NCBI GenBank assembly: GCA_900111695.1
Contig: FOHD01000005.1
Span: forward strand, 1 to 64,000
Length of the DNA stretch: 64,000 nucleotides
Reading direction: 5' to 3'
Source of the DNA: Olsenella sp. KH3B4
GTDB taxonomy: Bacteria; Actinomycetota; Coriobacteriia; Coriobacteriales; Atopobiaceae
The notes under the pieces were generated by a model. The model searched no databases, was not told the origin of the DNA, and worked only from the letters and a program-made list of their open reading frames with translations. This document shows, piece by piece, positions 18,524 to 26,800 of the stretch. Positions within the stretch are counted from its first letter, which is position 1. Every line of letters begins with the position of its first letter. Position numbers and translations under genes: made by a program.

Positions 18524-19411
18524 CTAGTCCGTTGCCTCAAGCGTCTCAGTACCGAATTGGTAGCGGTTGGACGATCCAAACAACCTCATGTAGTGCCTGA
18601 GCCAATCGGAAGCCTTGCTCTCAACGGCACGAGAGAGAAGCATGTAGTCGGGCTTCTCCTCGGCGGCAAGCTCTTCGCGCAAGCCGCGAACGTACGCGGC
18701 AGAATAGTCAGTCCAAAGGTTTACCTTGTTTATGCCGCCATCGACGGCCTTCTTGAAGTTCTCGTCCCCCGAGCCAGATCCACCATGCAAAACCAACGGA
18801 TAGTTTCCAACCGCATGCTTGAGCTCCTTCAGGCGCTCAAAGTCTAGTTTGGGAACAAAGTCTTTAGGGTAGTTGCCATGTGCGGTCCCAATGGCAACGG
18901 CCAGGGCATCGCACCCGGTCCTCTCGATGAATTCGACGGCCATGTCCACATTTGTGTACATGTCCGCACTGCGGCCGTCACCAGCCGCAGCCTGTCCGAC
19001 GTGTCCAAGCTCCGCCTCGACACTCACTCCATGGGCGTGGGCGAGAGAGACTATCTGAGACACGCGGCGAACGTTCTCCTCAAACGGAAGGCTTGAGGAG
19101 TCAACCATGACTGACGTATAGCCAGCCTTAATGCACCGGCAAATGTCCTCGAACTCGATTCCATGATCAAGTTGAAGGGCAACGGGCACGTCGAGGGGTT
19201 CTGCAGCAGCGCGCACCATTGCAGCAGCAACCTCTGGGGCAATGTGCATGTTCATCTGCCTCGGCGAAATGTCGATAAGGACGGCAGAGTGCTCCTCCTG
19301 CGCTGCCATGAGAGCGGCCCTTACGGTATTGAAGTCCGGGCAGTTGGGAGCTGGAACAGCATAGTTGTTAGTGCTCGCATGCTTGAGCATTTCGCTAACT
19401 GAGACGTACAT
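18524..19411 (-). CDS. Class II ketose-bisphosphate aldolase (fructose/tagatose type)
   Basis: 295 residues of the zinc-dependent class II aldolase family. Asp82-His83 (LQLDHGIEFED), Glu134 (VEAELGHVG), His178 (GTAHGNYP) and His209 in HGGSGSG are the expected catalytic and metal residues; KVNLWTDY at 229-236 forms the phosphate site, usually KVNVxT. It cleaves a ketose 1,6-bisphosphate or ketose 1-phosphate to dihydroxyacetone phosphate and an aldehyde. ATG 19411 follows GGAAGG. It follows PTS EIIC by 116 bases that contain a strong hairpin. The substitution within the KVN(V/I) stretch and the operon partners point to a substrate other than fructose bisphosphate, but this is inference. Confidence 0.88.
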   Translation of the reverse strand: MYVSVSEMLKHASTNNYAVPAPNCPDFNTVRAALMAAQEEHSAVLIDISPRQMNMHIAPEVAAAMVRAAAEPLDVPVALQLDHGIEFEDICRCIKAGYTSVMVDSSSLPFEENVRRVSQIVSLAHAHGVSVEAELGHVGQAAAGDGRSADMYTNVDMAVEFIERTGCDALAVAIGTAHGNYPKDFVPKLDFERLKELKHAVGNYPLVLHGGSGSGDENFKKAVDGGINKVNLWTDYSAAYVRGLREELAAEEKPDYMLLSRAVESKASDWLRHYMRLFGSSNRYQFGTETLEATD

Positions 19412-19487
19412 GGAATAATCCTTCCGATGTTTGAGCCAGCCTGTCTCTCCGGCTGTACACCAGCGAATGTGGGAATGCCCTGAAAGA

Positions 19488-19513
19488 ATGGAGGCGCCCG
19501 CAGGCGCCTCCAT
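19488..19513 (-). terminator. Perfect hairpin between EIIC and aldolase genes
   Basis: ATGGAGGCGCC (19488-19498) pairs perfectly with GGCGCCTCCAT (19503-19513) across four bases; on the minus strand it is followed by TCTTTC. It begins about 14 bases after the EIIC stop. A partial terminator or RNA-stabilising stem would give the PTS genes more message than the enzymes downstream. Confidence 0.6.
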
Positions 19514-19527
19514 AACATCGCTCTTGG

Positions 19528-20649
19528 TTAACCCAACAGCTTGTCGAGGACACCGTTCCGTCCCATCTCCTGCTCTTCTGCAACAGGCTTGCGAAGGAGG
19601 AAATACAGGACACCAGTAACCATTGCGCCGATGAACCAGAACAGAACGAACTGAAGCGGGTTACTCATAAGGGCAATTACGAACACACCGCCGTGAGGGG
19701 AGGGGGACTCGAGACCGGTCATGCCTGCCAGGCCACCGGAAATCGCACCGCCAATCATGCAGGGAACGAGGCAGCGCCAGGTGTCCTGCACCAGGAACGG
19801 AATGACATACTCCTGGATGTAGCAGCACGCGAGGACAATGCCGGAGATGGTGGTATCGCGCTCCTGCTGGGTAAACTTCTTCTTGCCCGTGAAGCGATCG
19901 ATAATCTGCGCGATGCAAATGCCAAGCGGGTTCTGCATGCCGCCACACATCTTGCAGGCGGTAGGACCATAAATGCCGTCAGCATTGAGACCGTTGGTCA
20001 CGAGGGCAACTGCCTTAGAGATGGGGCCGCCCTGGTCAATCGACATGCCAGCGCCAATAGCAGCGCCAAAGACAAAGCCGCCAACACCCTGCAGGTTGGT
20101 GAGAGCAGAGGTGATAATCCCCATAAGCCAGCTAATGGGCACACCAATCACATACCACATAAGCAGAGACGTCGCCGCAGTCGCCACAACGGGAATGATC
20201 AGAATTGGGAAAATCGACTGAAGCGAATCGGGCACGTTCTTAGAGAGCCCTTTCAGCCATATGACAAGATACCCAGCGATGATGCCGCCGAGAACTGCAC
20301 CAAGGAAGCCGGCCTTAATGGTGTTGGAAATGACGCCGACGGCAAAACCTGGAGCAAGACCGGGCTTATCAGCCATCGCATATGCAATGTAGGCGCCGAT
20401 GATGGGAACGCAAACGTTAAAGATGGCGCTACCGATGGCATACACGACCATTGCCGGCGTGTACTCGGTGTAGGCAAGGCCCGCCATCTCATTACCAACG
20501 TTATATCCCCCCATTGCCTTCGCGATGCCCCAGAGCACACCGCCGCCAACGATAAAGGGAATCATATAAGAGATGCCAGTCAACACTGCGTCCCACACAA
20601 ACGCACCTTGAGACTGCTTCTTGGCACCCTTGCGCTGAATCTCGGCCAT
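19528..20649 (-). CDS. PTS EIIC component, fructose type
   Basis: 373 residues, about nine or ten membrane segments, with family features GISYMIPFIVGGGVLWGIAKA at the N-terminus, GFLGAVLGGIIAGY and the late SPSPHGGVFV motif characteristic of fructose-family EIIC. It carries the sugar through the membrane while EIIB phosphorylates it. It directly follows EIIB (stop and start are adjacent). No EIIA is fused or adjacent. The sugar may differ from fructose, since fructose-family PTS also move mannose, mannosylglycerate and ribose- or rhamnose-like sugars. Confidence 0.93.
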   Translation of the reverse strand: MAEIQRKGAKKQSQGAFVWDAVLTGISYMIPFIVGGGVLWGIAKAMGGYNVGNEMAGLAYTEYTPAMVVYAIGSAIFNVCVPIIGAYIAYAMADKPGLAPGFAVGVISNTIKAGFLGAVLGGIIAGYLVIWLKGLSKNVPDSLQSIFPILIIPVVATAATSLLMWYVIGVPISWLMGIITSALTNLQGVGGFVFGAAIGAGMSIDQGGPISKAVALVTNGLNADGIYGPTACKMCGGMQNPLGICIAQIIDRFTGKKKFTQQERDTTISGIVLACCYIQEYVIPFLVQDTWRCLVPCMIGGAISGGLAGMTGLESPSPHGGVFVIALMSNPLQFVLFWFIGAMVTGVLYFLLRKPVAEEQEMGRNGVLDKLLG

Positions 20650-20976
20650 CTAGCCAATCGCCTCCAATAGCTCCGCCACGACTTCCGCGGCCTTGTCCTT
20701 TGTCATGACTTCCTTGGTCTTGCAGCTAAGCGTGGGAACCGGATCAAAGCGCTCCTTGCCCTTGATCTTGACGTCTGCGGCGACGATTGCACCGTCCGCA
20801 CGAGCAATGTCCTCGTCAGTAATGACATGCTCGGCACCAGTTGCCCCTTGGGTCTCAATCTTTGCCTCACAGCCAGCCTCCTCCAGAGCCGCGCGAAGAG
20901 AGTCTGCTGCCATGAAGGTATGCGCAATGCCAATCTGACAAGCGGTGACGCCCACGATGTACTTCTTCTTTGCCAT
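20650..20976 (-). CDS. PTS EIIB component, fructose type
   Basis: 108 residues of the fructose-type EIIB. The phosphocysteine is Cys13 in GVTACQIGIAHT. The usual motif is ACPTGIAHT; here Gln and Ile replace Pro and Thr next to the cysteine, a deviation that leaves the cysteine intact. ATG 20976 follows GAGGAGGAAAG. It is the first gene of the 11.8-21.0 kb operon and stands opposite the plus-strand unit starting at 21300, sharing an AT-rich control region. Confidence 0.93.
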   Translation of the reverse strand: MAKKKYIVGVTACQIGIAHTFMAADSLRAALEEAGCEAKIETQGATGAEHVITDEDIARADGAIVAADVKIKGKERFDPVPTLSCKTKEVMTKDKAAEVVAELLEAIG

Positions 20977-21299
20977 CTGTCTTTCCTCCTCTCCCGTAAC
21001 ACTCGTGCTTGAACATCCCTCATGCGCTTGCGTTTGTGCCGACCATTAATGGACGGCCTCGCATGGCTGAATCATATTTCCTTCACAGTATTTGAGGGCT
21101 GAAATCCCCTATTTGGTATTGCTTACATGTTTTCACCATTATTTGTTCTTATTTTTGTTCTGATTTTTAAATTCTAACGTGATTATTGTAGGGTTTGTTC
21201 ATATTTTCTTCATATTTATGGCTATCTAACGTCTTCTTGATGGGCAACGCACTTAGAATGCAGACACATGGAGTTCAGAATCCTCGGAAGGAGATAGTA
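20977..21299. promoter_or_regulatory. AT-rich divergent control region
   Basis: This 323-base gap between the divergent PTS operon and the 21.3-23.8 kb unit is strikingly AT-rich compared with the rest. It holds a tandem 12-base direct repeat at 21145-21168 (GTTCTTATTTTT then GTTCTGATTTTT), a second pair TTCATATTT at 21198-21206 and 21209-21217 spaced 11 bases apart, and a 10-base palindrome CCATTAATGG at 21043-21052. Such helically phased repeats could be activator sites. I could not settle on a promoter pair, and no regulator gene is encoded beside it. Confidence 0.45.
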
Positions 21300-21869
21300 G
21301 TGAGGGTCGAGAAACAAGTTTCTGACACGAGCTTCGCGGTGAACAACGATGTCGTCATCCATCTGCTGCTGATATTCATGGGTGTATGTATTCTGGTCGC
21401 AGCATTCCTCGCGGCAACGCAAGATTTGCCCTTCGCGCCTAACCCGATTCTCATGAGGTACACCACGGGCTATCTGGGCATACCGTTTGCAATTCTCTTC
21501 ATCGCATACAACGTCCACAGAATCGTGAATCGACACAATGCCATCCTCATTGATGAAAACGGCGTGACCGACCACACGACATCGTTCTCTGCGGGATTCA
21601 TCGCTTGGGATGACATCAAGGAGGTCTACCTTCTCCGCCTTCACGACGATGACTACATGTGCGTGGTCCCTGCCGATTTCGACACCTGGTATGCAACGCT
21701 CAACAAGCGTCAGCAGCGCCTCGCCAAGGCGAACATGGACGCGGGCTTTGCGCCCATTCGAATCCAGTTCAAGAAGGTAACCGAGAAGGTCAAGTCAAAA
21801 GAGGGCGTTGCCTTTTGCAAGAAGATTCAGCCTAAAAAGGTCTCACGTGTCAGAAAGCCAAAATACTAA
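21300..21869 (+). CDS. STM3941-like membrane protein
   Basis: 189 residues with two membrane segments (about residues 18-40 and 55-75) followed by a soluble domain beginning HNAILIDENGVTDHT and FIAWDDIKEVYL, a pattern of the STM3941 family, a PH-like domain of unknown function behind two helices. The tail is strongly basic (KKIQPKKVSRVRKPKY). I chose GTG 21300, which has GGAAGGAGA six bases upstream; ATG codons further upstream (21195, 21258) lack one. It overlaps the next gene by one base (TAATG), so it is co-translated with the AEC carrier. Role unknown. Confidence 0.6.
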   Translation: MRVEKQVSDTSFAVNNDVVIHLLLIFMGVCILVAAFLAATQDLPFAPNPILMRYTTGYLGIPFAILFIAYNVHRIVNRHNAILIDENGVTDHTTSFSAGFIAWDDIKEVYLLRLHDDDYMCVVPADFDTWYATLNKRQQRLAKANMDAGFAPIRIQFKKVTEKVKSKEGVAFCKKIQPKKVSRVRKPKY

Positions 21870-22792
21870 TGCAGGAAGCTCTTCTTAAGGTTCTATCGTT
21901 TGCCATCGTTATCTGCATAGGCATCGTCTTCTCCAAACTTGGTTCTCTCGGTGACGGTGCGGGACGGCTCATTTCCAAGGTCGTGTTCAACCTCACTCTG
22001 CCCTGCGCCATCGTAAGTGCCTTTGGATCTGCCGAGTTTCACGCAGAGCTACTTGGGCTAGTGGCTCTTGGTCTAGCAGTAACCGTCCTCCAGTTCTTCC
22101 TGTCCCTTTTTATCTATCGGTCCTTGGACAAGAAGGAGCTCACATATCAGCTCTCAAACGTCACTGGTTACAACATTGGGTGCTTCGCGCTCGCGTTTAT
22201 CCAAGAGTTCTTTCCTCCGTCGGCAGTTATTGCAGCATGCCTCTTTGATGCGGGAAACGCACTCATGGGAACCGGGGGGACCCTTGCGCTGATAAAGACC
22301 TTAGTTCTTGGTGAAGAACACCAGGACAAGTGCAAAGTCTTCGCAAAGACACTATTCTCTTCTGCCGCCTTTGACGCTTATGTGATACTCATCATCCTGG
22401 GAATACTTGGTATCAAGATTCCAGGCGAAATCATTCAGCTCATCTCACCCATGGCAAATGCGAACGCCTTTCTCTCCATGCTTATGATTGGCCTCATGTT
22501 CAAGCCATGCGCTGATTCCGCCGGACGGCGAGAGCTCAATAGACTCCTCACCTGGCGCTATGCATGTGCCGTGCTACTATCATTTTCAGTCTTTCCGCTC
22601 CTGCCCATAGGCGATGAGGTTCGCGCTGTCCTTACGATTTTGGCGTGGGCACCCATGCCTTCCACCGGGCCGGTGTATACGCTTTGGTGCGGCGGGAACG
22701 AGGGATTGGCAAGCATGGCGAACGCAATCAGCGTTCTAGTTGGTATCGTAGCGGTCACGATTATCATTACTTCGACGGGGGCCCTCGGTTGA
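21869..22792 (+). CDS. AEC family transporter (auxin efflux carrier type)
   Basis: 307 residues and about ten hydrophobic segments in two halves of five, the layout of the AEC family; segments such as VVFNLTLPCAIVSAFGSA and GYNIGCFALAFIQEFFPPSAVI carry the broken-helix asparagine/proline patterns of the family. Bacterial AEC proteins carry organic acids such as malate or malonate, or drugs. ATG 21869 shares its A with the TAA of the gene before, and its TGA overlaps the TTG start of the next gene. In the shadow of the acyl-CoA operon it may export an acid end product or import an acid substrate (inference). Confidence 0.85.
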   Translation: MQEALLKVLSFAIVICIGIVFSKLGSLGDGAGRLISKVVFNLTLPCAIVSAFGSAEFHAELLGLVALGLAVTVLQFFLSLFIYRSLDKKELTYQLSNVTGYNIGCFALAFIQEFFPPSAVIAACLFDAGNALMGTGGTLALIKTLVLGEEHQDKCKVFAKTLFSSAAFDAYVILIILGILGIKIPGEIIQLISPMANANAFLSMLMIGLMFKPCADSAGRRELNRLLTWRYACAVLLSFSVFPLLPIGDEVRAVLTILAWAPMPSTGPVYTLWCGGNEGLASMANAISVLVGIVAVTIIITSTGALG

Positions 22793-23790
22793 ACATTCTC
22801 TGCTTTGGTGAACCCCTCATAAGACTTGCAACCACAGGCTATGAGCGTCTTGAGGACGCCCATAATCTCGAGGTCACCTACGGTGGCGGTGAGACAGTCG
22901 TTGCGGCATCTTTGGCGTCCCAGGGAGAAAACGTTGCCTTTGCTTCAAAGGTTTCAGCAAACAGACTGGGCACCAATTCCCTCATGATGCTTGCGCGCTG
23001 TGGGGTCGACACCTCGCGCGTACTCAGATCAAACGAGCGCATGGGGCTCTACTACTCCGAACGCGGCCGCTCAATAAGACCTTCTATTGTCACATACGAC
23101 CGCAGTGGCACAGCCATGGCCATGGCATCCCACACCGATTTCGATTGGGACCGCATGCTCAATGGCGTCGATCTGTTCTTCTTCTCCGGCGTAACTCCGG
23201 CCATCTCGGAAGAGATGTACACGGCATGTAAGGAGGGCCTCTACGCATGCCGCGGCCGTGGAATACACGTCGTGTGTGACCTCAACTACCGCAGTACGAT
23301 GCTGGAGCCAAGCGTTGCCCTAGAGCGCATGCACCAGCTGCTGCCCAACATTGACGAACTCATTGCCTCGGAAGACGATATCCTCTCGATAACAAGCGCA
23401 AGCATCTCAAGGGGCGAGACCTTTGACTACTGCCACACCAAGCTCAAGGGACTGTTCCTTGATTATCCACTCCGTGAGGCATGTTTCGTCGTTAGACAGA
23501 GCGACCGCTATGACTTTGGCAGCTTCCGAGGCGCACTGATCACCCGCGATGGAGAGTATCTCTCCAAGACCCAGAGGGCTGCAATAACGGACCTCTCGAG
23601 TAGCGGAAGCATCTTTGCTGCGAGCATGGTTCACGCACAGTGCTGCAAGTGGGATCCACAGTTCTGCATCGATTACGCAACCATGGCAAGCGCCTACAAG
23701 GCAACCGTCGCAGGAGACCTTTGCTTTGCCACCGAGACCGAGCTGGCCAGCCTCCTGGCAGATACCGCCCAGCCCTCAATCCGACAGTAA
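22789..23790 (+). CDS. PfkB-family sugar kinase homologue, KdgK-like, catalytic Asp missing
   Basis: 333 residues of the ribokinase/PfkB fold. The N-terminus LNILCFGEPLIRL, the substrate loop VTYGGGETVVAASLASQG and the end ATMASAYKATVAGDLCFAT follow 2-keto-3-deoxygluconate kinases. The second PfkB signature, normally GGGDSF or GAGDxF with the catalytic base, reads SSSGSIF at 270-276, so the base is replaced by Ser274 and the anion-hole glycines are altered. The protein is therefore probably a very weak kinase, a sugar-sensing regulator, or decaying. The TTG start at 22789 overlaps the AEC stop (TTGA) behind a GGGGG site. It is the last gene of the plus-strand unit. Confidence 0.75.
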   Translation: MNILCFGEPLIRLATTGYERLEDAHNLEVTYGGGETVVAASLASQGENVAFASKVSANRLGTNSLMMLARCGVDTSRVLRSNERMGLYYSERGRSIRPSIVTYDRSGTAMAMASHTDFDWDRMLNGVDLFFFSGVTPAISEEMYTACKEGLYACRGRGIHVVCDLNYRSTMLEPSVALERMHQLLPNIDELIASEDDILSITSASISRGETFDYCHTKLKGLFLDYPLREACFVVRQSDRYDFGSFRGALITRDGEYLSKTQRAAITDLSSSGSIFAASMVHAQCCKWDPQFCIDYATMASAYKATVAGDLCFATETELASLLADTAQPSIRQ

Positions 23791-23829
23791 CCCTACCGAC
23801 ACAAATCGGTCCCCACTGCCCCCGAGGTC

Positions 23830-26800
23830 CTACTCGCTCCTGAGCGCCTCGACCGGGTCTTCGCGCGAAGCCTTTGCCGCCGGAATGAGGCCGGCGATGA
23901 AGGTGAGCGCCACGGAGATCGCAATGAGGGCTACCGCCGCCTGGGGCGGGAGCTGCGCGAGGTTCGCCACGTCGAAGTTGCTCTCGATGATCGCGTTTGC
24001 GGGAACGAGCAGCGCCAGAGTGATGAGTATGCCCATGGCACCGGCAACGAACCCCTCAATCACGGTCTCGGCATTGAACACCTCGGAGATGTTGTGCTTG
24101 CTCGCGCCAATCGAGCGCAGGATGCCGATCTCCTTCTTTCTCTCGAGCACCGAGATGTAGGTGATGATGCCTATCATGATCGACGAGACCACAAGCGAGA
24201 TGGACACAAACGCAACCAGCATGGCGGTCACCATGTTGAGGATGTCCGAGACCGAGCTCATCATAGCCCCCACCATGTCGGACCAGCTCACGACCTTGCC
24301 ATCCTCCCCCGCTTCCCGCTGCATGTCGTTGTAGCCGTTGAGAATCGAGATGACGTTGTCCTTGGCCGTGAAGTCCGTGGGATAGATGTCGATCTCGGAG
24401 GGCTTCTCGAGATCGGCGTATCCCAGCTTGGAGAGGTTGCTGTCATAGGTCGCGCTTCCGGACCCCATGAGCGAACTCATGATGGCCTTGAGGTCGTCCT
24501 CAGTGAGGCTGAACTGGAACGCGCTCGCAAGCTTGGACTCATCCACCTGCATCGCATTTGCCATGTTGCCCATGAAGTTCTGCATGGAGGCGGTGAGCGC
24601 ACTCTTGAGACCAGCCTCGATCTGGGCGGCTGCCTGTGTCATGACCTGCGTCATCGCCGCCTGCAGGTACTGGCTCACCGCGTTAGTGATCGCCGTGGTG
24701 AGAGCGTCCGCGACCTTGTCCTGGTAAAGTCCGAGCACCCTGTTCACAACGTCCTCGCCTACCCCTTCGGGCGTGGTTGCCTCGGAGCCCGTGAGCTTGC
24801 CCACGGCGGTTGCCAGCTGCTGCTTGAGGTCATCCGTGTCGATGGCATCCACTACCGCCGCACGGATCTTCTCGCTCACCTCGTTTGAGGCGAGGTAGTC
24901 GGAAACGCTCCCCTGTGGGTTCTCCTTCTGCCAGGCTGCCCAGCCCTGCGCGACCTGCGTAAGCGCCTGGGCAAGCCGCTCCTGCCCCCCATCCTTGAAC
25001 TTTACGCTCACTTCCGAGAGCGCCTCGCGTATCTGTTCCTCCGTGAGATCGGGGAAGAGCTGCTTGAGGTCGTCAGCCGAAAGCTGCGGGATGTCGGCGG
25101 TGTCGAGTTGGAGTTCCGAGGGGTCCATCTGGGGCACGGTGATGGACGAGAGGTCCATCGACGACAGGTCGAGGCCGGAGAGATCCAGATTCGACGCGCT
25201 CGAGGCAAGCGCAGCGCTATCAAACGAGAAGGCCGACTGGAACTTGGTCCCGTCAACGGTCACAAAGGACGAGAAGTCCAGCTTGCTCGTGTTGCCAGCA
25301 GCCTCGTTCTCGAAGGTCTCGCCGGTGAAGACGTCCACGTCGGGATTGGCAATCTGGTCCTGAACGATCTGGGACCCCTTTGCCGCCTCGATGACCTGCT
25401 GCGTGAGCGCCTTGGTGTAGTAGATACCCGAGGAGAGCGTATGCGCGCGGTCCCCCTTCTTGGGCTGCACCACGCCCACGATATGGAGCTTGGTGCCGTT
25501 CTCGACGAGGGACTTCATGTACTCATCGTCGTCAGAGCGATCTGACCACACGCCCAGGCTGTCCTCGTAGCTGTACATGTCGCTGGCGTTCACGAGCGAG
25601 AAGGTCGGCGACATGAGCTGGTCGTAGGTGTAGGTGGCCGAGGTGTCGTCCATTTCGACCGCCTCCCCCGAGACGAACTCGTTCACCATCTTCTCGAGCT
25701 CCCCGTGATCTCGCAGGCCCATGTCGTAGGCAAGGAGGTCGAGAAGCTTCCCCTTGGAGTCGAGCACGAGCACCAGCTCGTCCGCCGACTCCGGCCAGCG
25801 GCCGGCCTTTACGTTGTATTGGTCCTCGAAGAGAGAGAGCGAGCCAGGAAGCTGGGAGAACACGTTGGTCGACATACCCATGGACGAGGAGCCCGCCGAG
25901 CCCATGCCTAGCGACGAGAAGGACGACTCCGGGTTAACCTGTACCGGACCGTTTGTGGTGTCCGCGAGGAAGATCTGTGGCGTGACGTTGTACTGGTAGT
26001 CGATGGCCGAGACCTGGCTGTTGATGCCGCCCCCGTTGCCGTCGAGATACTCCTTGAGCGACGCCGTGTCGTTGGTGCCCACGTTTGCGGCCATGTTCGA
26101 CACCATGGGCGTGGTACCCACCGTGCCGTCAGGGCTGTCGCTGTCGTCACTGGACGAGTCGCTTCTCTCCGCGCTTGCCGAAGAGAGCATCGACGCCATG
26201 TCGACGCTCTGCTCGGAGATCTGGACCGGATAGGCCGAGAGGGTCTCCTCCTCAACGTTGTTGATGTAGTTGTTGACGCCGTTGGCGAGCGAGAGGATCG
26301 CGGCGATGCCAATGATGCCAATCGAGCCCGCAAAGGCCGTCATGAGCGTGCGGCCCTTCTTGGTCATGAGGTTGTTGAACGAGAGGCCAAGCGCGGTGAG
26401 AAACGACATCGAGGTCTTGCGCGTAGGCTTTGCAGGGCGGCGCTCCTCCTCCGGACCTGGCTCGAAGGGGGCGGAGTCGTTCGTGATGTGGCCGTCGCGA
26501 AGCTCGACGATGCGCGTGGCGTACTGGCGGGCAAGCTCGGGGTTGTGCGTGACCATCACCACGAGCCGGTCGCGCGAGACCTCCTTCAAGAGGTCCATCA
26601 CCTGCACGGACGTCACCGAGTCAAGGGCGCCCGTGGGCTCGTCGGCGAGAAGGATCTCGGGGTCGTTGATGAGGGCGCGCGCGATGGCCACACGCTGCAT
26701 CTGCCCGCCCGAGAGCTGGGCCGGCCGCTTGTCCACGTGGTCTGCCAGGCCCACGTCCGCTAGCGCCTTGAGGGCGCGCTCACGGCGCTCGGACCGAGAG

